From contig CANRZC010000045.1 of assembly GCA_947644185.1 (NCBI GenBank), positions 1 through 11,405 of the forward strand: a stretch of 11,405 bases of DNA. Reading direction: 5' to 3'. A program made the position numbers and the translations under genes. The stretch is from an uncultured Acetatifactor sp. (GTDB taxonomy: Bacteria > Bacillota > Clostridia > Lachnospirales > Lachnospiraceae). Every line of letters starts with the position of its first letter. The first letter of the stretch is position 1. The notes beneath the pieces were generated by a model. That model searched no databases and had not been told where the DNA came from. It worked only from the letters and a program-made list of their open reading frames with translations. Shown here piece after piece: positions 6,058 through 11,405 of this stretch.

Positions 6058-8487
6058 ATGAATACAGCATTGTCGTGGATTAAAGCATATGTGCCGGATT
6101 TGGAATGTACAGATCAGGAATATTGTGATGCGATGACCCTGTCTGGCACCAAGGTAGAGGGGTTCGAGAGAAGAGACAAGAATCTGGAGAAGATCCTAGT
6201 AGGGCAGATTATGTCCATTGAGCGCCACCCAGATGCAGACAAGCTTATTGTGTGTCAGGTGGACATGGGGAGCGAGAGGATTCAAATTGTAACTGGTGCC
6301 TCGAATGTGAAGGTAGGAGACAAAGTGCCTGTGGTGCTGGACGGCGGAAAGGTGGCTGGAGGCCATGATGGGGGGCCTATGCCAGAGGAGGGCATTGGCA
6401 TCAAGGCTGGTAAGCTGCGTGGCGTACCCTCCAACGGCATGATGTGCTCTATTGAGGAGCTGGGAGCTGACAGGAGCATGTACCCAGAAGCGCCGGAGAA
6501 TGGGATCTATATATTTGGGGAGGATGTGCAGGTAGGCGCTGATGCAGTGGAGCTTTTAGGGCTTCACGACACTGTGTTCGAATATGAAATCACCAGCAAT
6601 CGAGTGGACTGCTATAGTGTATTGGGCGTGGCCAGAGAGGCTGCTGCTACCTTTCAGAAGCCATTTGTACCCCCTGTGGTAAAGGACACTGGAAATAGCG
6701 AAAATGTAAATGACTACATTTCTGTAGAAGTCCTTGCTCCGGATCTATGCCCCAGATATTGTGCCAGAGTGTGCAAAAATATTAAAATAGGCCCCTCGCC
6801 CAAGTGGATGCAAAGACGTCTTGCGGCCAGTGGCATCCGTCCCATCAACAATCTGGTGGATATTACCAATTATGTGATGGAGGAATATGGACAGCCCATG
6901 CATGCCTTTGACCTGGATACCATTGCAGGACATAAGATAATAGTCCGCCGCGCAGAGGACGGCGACATGTTCCAGACGCTGGATGGACAAATGCGGAAAA
7001 TGGATAAGGATGTGCTGATGATCTGCGATGCGGAGAAGGAAGTGGCCATCGGTGGCATCATGGGTGGTGAGAACAGCAAGATTACCGACAATGTGCACAC
7101 GGTATTGTTTGAGGCAGCTATCTTCAACGGCCCGAACATCAGGAAGTCCGCCAAGAGAATTGGTCTGCGCACAGATTCCTCCAGCAAATTCGAGAAGGGT
7201 CTGGAAGCTCACAACGCGGCGGATGCCATCAACCGTGCATGCCAGCTTATAGAGGAGCTGGGGTGTGGTGAGGTGGTGGGCGGCATGGTGGATGTGGCCC
7301 AGCCTATGGCAGAGAAAAAGGTACTGCCGTTTCAGCCTGAGAAGTACAACCGGCTGTTAGGGACGGACATCACGGCTGCAGATATGCTGGAAATGTTTAG
7401 ACGCCTGGAGATTGAGACAGTAAAAGCAGAGGATGGGAGCTTGGGGCTGGTGATTCCGTATTTCCGTCAGGATTTAAACTGTGATGCGGACATCGCTGAG
7501 GAAGTGGCCAGGTTCTACGGCTATGACAAGATTCCCACCACCCTGCCCTCAGGAGAAGCCACTGCGGGCAAGCTTTCCTACAAGCTGCGCATTGAACAAA
7601 AGGCCAGAGATATCGCGGAGTATTGTGGTTTCTCCCAGGGAATGAGCTATTCCTTTGAGAGTCCTAAGGTATTCGACAAATTGTTACTTCCTGCAGAGGA
7701 TCCGCTGCGGAAGACTGTGACCATCTCCAATCCGCTGGGGGAGGACTTCTCCATCATGAGGACTATCTCTCTGAATGGAATGCTGACCAGCCTGGCCACC
7801 AACTACAACCGTCGAAACAAAAATGTAAAGCTTTATGAGCTGGGCAATATCTATCTGCCCAGAGAGCTGCCTTTAGCCAAACTCCCTGAGGAGCGGATGC
7901 AGATGACCTTTGGCTTTTATGGAGAAGGAGACTTCTTCACAATGAAGGGGGTGCTGGAGGAATTCTTTGCCAGTGTGGGGATGAAGAAAAAGCCAGTATA
8001 TGATCCAAAGGCCGGGAAAGCTTTCCTGCACCCAGGCCGACAGGCATTGGTTCAGTATGAAGGAGTCACCCTTGGATATCTGGGTGAGGTTCACCCTGAG
8101 GTTCTGGACAATTACGAGATCGGCACAAAGGCTTATATAGCAGTGTTGGATATGCCAAATGTCATTTCCTTCACCACCTTTGACAGAAAATATGAGGGAA
8201 TTGCGAAGTATCCCGCAGTGACAAGGGATATCAGTATGGTAGTGCCCAAAGAGATCCTTGTGGGCGATATCGAAAAACTCCTTGCCCAGAGGGGCGGAAA
8301 GCTTTTAGAGTCCTATCAGCTGTTTGACATCTATGAGGGCGCACAGATTAAAGCCGGATACAAGTCCGTGGCGTATTCTATCACCTTCCGGGCGAAGGAC
8401 AGGACCCTGGAGGACGGAGACGTGAATGCGGTTATGAAGAAGATTTTAAATGGTTTAGAGCAGATGGGTATTGAGCTTCGTCAGTAA
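6058..8487 (+). CDS. pheT: Phenylalanine--tRNA ligase beta subunit
   Basis: PheT is the 809-residue partner of PheS. It recognises tRNA-Phe and hydrolyses mischarged Tyr-tRNA-Phe. The domains follow the usual order. An N-terminal EMAP-II-like tRNA-binding domain spans about residues 40-155, including DADKLIVCQVD and GASNVKVGDKVPVVLDGG. The B3/B4 editing domain spans about 210-385, with NLVDITNYVM from residue 265. The B5 domain is at about 405-475 and the catalytic-like core at about 490-690. The C-terminal anticodon-binding FDX-ACB domain is at about 715-808, starting KYPAVTRDISMVVP at 717. Length is normal and there is no frameshift. AAAGGAA (6044-6050) sits 7 bases before the ATG. The 45-bp gap after pheS holds no terminator or promoter that I can see, so the two subunits should be made from one T-box-controlled mRNA. 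Confidence 0.98.
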   Translation: MNTALSWIKAYVPDLECTDQEYCDAMTLSGTKVEGFERRDKNLEKILVGQIMSIERHPDADKLIVCQVDMGSERIQIVTGASNVKVGDKVPVVLDGGKVAGGHDGGPMPEEGIGIKAGKLRGVPSNGMMCSIEELGADRSMYPEAPENGIYIFGEDVQVGADAVELLGLHDTVFEYEITSNRVDCYSVLGVAREAAATFQKPFVPPVVKDTGNSENVNDYISVEVLAPDLCPRYCARVCKNIKIGPSPKWMQRRLAASGIRPINNLVDITNYVMEEYGQPMHAFDLDTIAGHKIIVRRAEDGDMFQTLDGQMRKMDKDVLMICDAEKEVAIGGIMGGENSKITDNVHTVLFEAAIFNGPNIRKSAKRIGLRTDSSSKFEKGLEAHNAADAINRACQLIEELGCGEVVGGMVDVAQPMAEKKVLPFQPEKYNRLLGTDITAADMLEMFRRLEIETVKAEDGSLGLVIPYFRQDLNCDADIAEEVARFYGYDKIPTTLPSGEATAGKLSYKLRIEQKARDIAEYCGFSQGMSYSFESPKVFDKLLLPAEDPLRKTVTISNPLGEDFSIMRTISLNGMLTSLATNYNRRNKNVKLYELGNIYLPRELPLAKLPEERMQMTFGFYGEGDFFTMKGVLEEFFASVGMKKKPVYDPKAGKAFLHPGRQALVQYEGVTLGYLGEVHPEVLDNYEIGTKAYIAVLDMPNVISFTTFDRKYEGIAKYPAVTRDISMVVPKEILVGDIEKLLAQRGGKLLESYQLFDIYEGAQIKAGYKSVAYSITFRAKDRTLEDGDVNAVMKKILNGLEQMGIELRQ

Positions 8488-8510
8488 GTGCTGAAAGTGG
8501 CTGAAAACAG

Positions 8511-8539
8511 TTCCCATAAAAGAGAAGATGTGTTACAAT
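8511..8539 (+). promoter_or_regulatory. Putative extended -10 promoter before the M18 aminopeptidase gene
   Basis: TTCCCA (8511-8516), 17 bases, then TACAAT (8534-8539), with TG at 8531-8532 giving an extended -10 (TGT TACAAT). The -35 matches consensus at four of six positions. It lies in the 111-bp gap after pheT and would start transcription near 8546. This would free the aminopeptidase and queA from T-box control, although no terminator after pheT is obvious. Confidence 0.5.
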
Positions 8540-8598
8540 GGTAATACCTTTAAAGAGGGAACGGCTACAAAATATGTGGATAAGGAAAGGAAAGAGAA

Positions 8599-10026
8599 AT
8601 GGAGAGAAAAGTGACATGGGAGACCTATGATGCAGATCAGCTGGAAAAGCTTGAGAAGCTGAATCTGGAGTACCGGAATTTCCTGGACAACGGCAAAACG
8701 GAGCGGGAGTGTATCGACACAATTGTGAATACCATTGAGGCGGAAGGCTATCAGGAGCTGGAGAGCCTGATCAAAGAGGGAAAGAAGCTTAAGACTGGGG
8801 ACAAGGTATACAGTGTATGTATGAACAAGTCCATTGCAATGTTCCAGATCGGGGAGAAGCCCATGGCTGAGGGCATGAATATTCTGGGTGCTCATATTGA
8901 CAGCCCTAGAATCGACGTGAAGCAGAATCCCCTGTACGAGGAAGGCGGCTTTGCGTATCTGGACACCCATTATTATGGCGGTGTGAAGAAGTATCAGTGG
9001 GTGGCTCTACCATTGGCACTGCACGGGGTTGTGGTGAAGAAGGATGGCACTACCATTGAGATGAATATTGGAGAAAATGACGACGATCCTGTATTCTTTA
9101 TCTCTGACCTGCTGGTCCACCTGGCCGGCGAGCAGATGGAGAAAAAAGCCTCCAAAGTCATTGAGGGAGAGGCCCTTGACTTGATCATTGGCAGTAAACC
9201 CATTCAGATTACGGCAGAGGAAAAAGCTTCTGCAGAAGGGGATGAGAAGGAAAAGGCAAAGGAAGCCGTAAAGGCTGGAATCCTGGCTATTCTGAAGGAC
9301 ACCTACGAGATGGAAGAGGAGGACTTTCTCTCCGCAGAGCTGGAAATCGTGCCTGCAGGCAAGACCAGAGAGGTGGGCTTTGACCGCAGCATGATTTTGG
9401 GGTATGGACAGGATGACAGAGTGTGCGCATTTACATCCATGCGCGCTATGCTGGATGTGGGCAAAATCCAAAAGACCCTGTGCTGCATTCTGGTGGATAA
9501 GGAAGAGATCGGCTCTGTGGGAGCTACTGGCATGCAGTCTAGATTTTTTGAGAATGCGGTTGCAGAGCTGATGAATCTCACCGGTGAGTACAGCGAGCTG
9601 AATGTGCGCAGATGTCTGGCCCGCAGCTGTATGCTTTCCTCCGATGTGAGCGCAGGCTTCGATCCCTCCTATGCCTCCTGCTTTGAGAAGAAGAACGCAG
9701 CCTTTGTGGGAAAGGGTATGGTCTTTAACAAATTCACAGGTTCCCGGGGAAAGGGCGGATCCAATGACGCCAATGCAGAATATATCGCATATCTGCGAAG
9801 GATTCTGGATGAGAAGGGAATCGTATATCAGACCGCAGAGCTGGGCAAAGTGGATGTAGGTGGCGGTGGAACCATCGCGTACATTTTGGCAGAGTACGGC
9901 ATGAATGTAATTGACAGTGGCGTTCCCGTGCTGAACATGCATGCGCCCTGGGAGGCTACCAGCAAGGCTGATGTATACGAAACATACCGCGGCTACATTG
10001 TATTTGCAGAAGGGGCCGGAATGTAA
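8599..10026 (+). CDS. M18-family zinc aminopeptidase
   Basis: M18 enzymes are cytoplasmic, oligomeric di-zinc aminopeptidases that trim N-terminal residues, commonly acidic or hydrophobic ones, from peptides. The 475-residue length fits the family. Metal and active-site motifs are all present: GAHIDSPR with His99, GQDDRV with Asp272, DKEEIGS with Glu302/Glu303, SSDVSAGFDP with Asp349, and NMHAPWE with His448. The HYYGG-x-x-KYQW block near residues 122-132 is also characteristic. A lysine- and glutamate-rich segment at about residues 210-228 is probably a surface loop. The ATG at 8599 follows AAGGAAAGG by about 8 bases. The stop codon overlaps the queA start. Substrate preference cannot be read from the sequence; the gene is often given symbols such as apeA in relatives, which I do not assign. 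Confidence 0.95.
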   Translation: MERKVTWETYDADQLEKLEKLNLEYRNFLDNGKTERECIDTIVNTIEAEGYQELESLIKEGKKLKTGDKVYSVCMNKSIAMFQIGEKPMAEGMNILGAHIDSPRIDVKQNPLYEEGGFAYLDTHYYGGVKKYQWVALPLALHGVVVKKDGTTIEMNIGENDDDPVFFISDLLVHLAGEQMEKKASKVIEGEALDLIIGSKPIQITAEEKASAEGDEKEKAKEAVKAGILAILKDTYEMEEEDFLSAELEIVPAGKTREVGFDRSMILGYGQDDRVCAFTSMRAMLDVGKIQKTLCCILVDKEEIGSVGATGMQSRFFENAVAELMNLTGEYSELNVRRCLARSCMLSSDVSAGFDPSYASCFEKKNAAFVGKGMVFNKFTGSRGKGGSNDANAEYIAYLRRILDEKGIVYQTAELGKVDVGGGGTIAYILAEYGMNVIDSGVPVLNMHAPWEATSKADVYETYRGYIVFAEGAGM

Positions 10027-11063
10027 TGGGCAACCATTTGCTGAAATCTGATTTTTATTTTGAACTGCCCCAGGAGCTCATCGCCCAGGATCCCCTGGAG
10101 GAGAGATCCTCCTCCAGGCTCCTGGTGCTGGACAGACACACCGGGGAAGTCTCCCATCATGTATTCCGGGAAATAGGCGATTTCCTGCGGCCAGGGGACT
10201 GCCTGGTGATGAATAACACAAAAGTCATTCCGGCCAGGCTGCTAGGAGAGCGAGAGGGCACAGGTGCCCATGTGGAGCTATTGCTTTTGAAGCGTAAAAG
10301 CAGTGATGTGTGGGAGACCTTGGTGCGACCAGGAAAGAAATGTCGTCCGGGGACGAAGCTGACTTTTGGGGATGGACTGCTGCAGGCAGAAATCCTGGAG
10401 ACAGTGGAGGAGGGCAATAGACTGGTGCGCTTTTCCTATGAAGGGATTTTCGAGGAGGTACTGGACAGACTGGGAGAGATGCCCCTACCGCCCTATATTA
10501 CCCACAAGCTGAAGGACAAGAATCGCTACCAGACAGTCTATGCGAAGTATGAGGGCTCTGCCGCAGCGCCTACGGCGGGGCTTCATTTTACAAAAGAGCT
10601 TTTGCGGCAGCTGGAGGACAAAGGCATACGCCTTGCATACGTGACGCTTCATGTGGGACTGGGCACTTTCCGACCTGTGAAGGAGGAGAATGTGTTGGAG
10701 CATCATATGCATTCCGAGCATTTTCAGGTGTCAGAGGAGACAGCGGATTTAATCAACCGTACAAAAGCGGAAGGGGGTAGGATTATCTGTGTGGGAACCA
10801 CCAGCTGTAGGACCATTGAGAGTGCAGCAGACGAGAAAGGGCTCCTGCATCCATGTAGCGAAGACACAGATATCTTTATCTATCCCGGCTATGAATTCAA
10901 GGTGTTGGATGGATTGATCACCAATTTCCATCTGCCAGAATCTACCCTGATCATGCTTGTGTCCGCTTTGGCAGGGCGGGACCATGTATTGACAGCTTAC
11001 CAGGAGGCTGTGCGGGAAAAGTATCGATTTTTTAGCTTTGGGGATGCTATGCTGGTGATTTAG
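10026..11063 (+). CDS. queA: S-adenosylmethionine:tRNA ribosyltransferase-isomerase
   Basis: QueA transfers and isomerises the ribosyl part of S-adenosylmethionine onto preQ1 at the wobble position of GUN-anticodon tRNAs, giving epoxyqueuosine. The 345-residue length is standard. Recognisable family blocks are FDF-like FYFELPQELIAQ near the N-terminus, NNTKVIPARLLG at 63-74, AAAPTAGLHFT at 179-189, the HVGLGTFRPV block at about 213-222, and FHLPESTLIM near 298-307. The sequence is complete with no disrupted frame. ATG shares one base with the TAA stop of the aminopeptidase gene (ATGTAATG), and AGGGG lies about 10 bases upstream, so translational coupling is likely. No tgt, ruvB or other queuosine gene is visible in the window, although they could lie outside it. 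Confidence 0.97.
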   Translation: MGNHLLKSDFYFELPQELIAQDPLEERSSSRLLVLDRHTGEVSHHVFREIGDFLRPGDCLVMNNTKVIPARLLGEREGTGAHVELLLLKRKSSDVWETLVRPGKKCRPGTKLTFGDGLLQAEILETVEEGNRLVRFSYEGIFEEVLDRLGEMPLPPYITHKLKDKNRYQTVYAKYEGSAAAPTAGLHFTKELLRQLEDKGIRLAYVTLHVGLGTFRPVKEENVLEHHMHSEHFQVSEETADLINRTKAEGGRIICVGTTSCRTIESAADEKGLLHPCSEDTDIFIYPGYEFKVLDGLITNFHLPESTLIMLVSALAGRDHVLTAYQEAVREKYRFFSFGDAMLVI

Positions 11064-11066
11064 CTC

Positions 11067-11095
11067 TTGTGGTAAGAAAGAAAAAATGATATACT
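11067..11095 (+). promoter_or_regulatory. Promoter of the PilZ-domain gene
   Basis: TTGTGG (11067-11072), a 17-base spacer, and TATACT (11090-11095), with TG at 11087-11088 giving an extended -10. Transcription would start near 11102 and leave a leader of about 45 bases before the ATG at 11148. It begins four bases after the queA stop, so the PilZ gene is likely a separate unit. Confidence 0.6.
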
Positions 11096-11147
11096 GAAAA
11101 TATTCCAGGTGAGAGAATTGCACCAAACAATAGGAGAGGTAACAATC

Positions 11148-11405
11148 ATGGAACAGGAGAGAAGAAAGACAAAAAGGACCGATTTGGAATCCAGGCTTGT
11201 AATCAAGAGATTGGATGGCAATAACGGAAATGAAGTGACTATCCAGATTTCAGATGTATCGAAGACAGGCATTGGCTTTGAGTGCTCAGAGCCGCTGCAG
11301 ATCGGTGAGGTTTATGAGGCCTATCTGACCATCTGGACGAAAGAGGTCATTCATGCCTTCCTACAGATTGTAAGGATCGAGCTGAAGGCAGGAGGCTATG
11401 GATAC
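11148..11405 (+). CDS. PilZ-domain protein, N-terminal part (runs off the window)
   Basis: PilZ domains bind cyclic-di-GMP and change the activity of an attached domain or partner, often affecting motility, adhesion or polysaccharide export. Only the first 86 codons are present and the frame is open to the window end. The two ligand-binding motifs are visible: R-x-x-x-R at Arg6 to Arg10 (RKTKR), and D-x-S-x-x-G at Asp36, Ser38 and Gly41 (DVSKTG), followed by the beta strands expected of the barrel. AGGAGAGG (11132-11139) lies 8 bases before the ATG. There is no signal peptide. Whether other domains follow cannot be seen. As nothing precedes the PilZ domain, a PilZ-first or single-domain layout is likely. 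Confidence 0.85.
   Translation, partial: MEQERRKTKRTDLESRLVIKRLDGNNGNEVTIQISDVSKTGIGFECSEPLQIGEVYEAYLTIWTKEVIHAFLQIVRIELKAGGYGY

Noticed and set aside
9007..9942. Long minus-strand open frame of 311 codons opposite the aminopeptidase gene
   Set aside because: It is the shadow of a well-supported M18 gene; its translation is rich in Cys, His, Ile and Leu without a recognisable motif and has no ribosome binding site.

Overview
The window reads as chromosomal DNA of an anaerobic, low-to-mid GC Firmicute, most likely Clostridia of the Lachnospiraceae type. The pointers are strong AGGAGG-like ribosome binding sites, a T-box riboswitch ahead of pheST, a SpoIID/LytB-family protein and an O2-type hemerythrin domain fused to a receiver. 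This taxonomic call is inference from gene content and style. All genes lie on the + strand, no mobile element or CRISPR array is visible, and the reading frames are intact.

Region 1 (1-3102): a structured non-coding RNA (about 62-230), which I read as 6S RNA with its own terminator, precedes a membrane-anchored SpoIID/LytB-domain protein. A YihY/BrkB-family integral membrane protein follows after 20 bp, so these two are probably co-transcribed. Region 2 (3154-4530): a single three-part signalling protein with an N-terminal bacteriohemerythrin carrying all seven iron ligands, a middle region resembling a degenerate CheX-like domain, and a C-terminal CheY-like receiver with no output domain. 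It is the least conventional gene in the window.

Region 3 (4560-8487): a near-consensus promoter, a phenylalanine T-box leader (specifier TTC, T-box TGGTACCGCG, intrinsic terminator), then pheS and pheT for the two subunits of phenylalanyl-tRNA synthetase. The leader explains the 450-bp gap between genes: uncharged tRNA-Phe should allow read-through into pheST. Region 4 (8511-11063): a putative extended -10 promoter, an M18-family zinc aminopeptidase, and queA (queuosine biosynthesis), whose start codon overlaps the aminopeptidase stop. Region 5 (11067-11405): a promoter and the first 86 codons of a PilZ-domain (cyclic-di-GMP receptor type) protein cut by the window end.

Most of the window is housekeeping. 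I see no multi-gene system that looks undescribed. The items most worth a second look are the hemerythrin/CheX-like/receiver fusion, the 6S RNA beside a SpoIID-like gene, and the GC-rich structured stretch between the T-box terminator and pheS.
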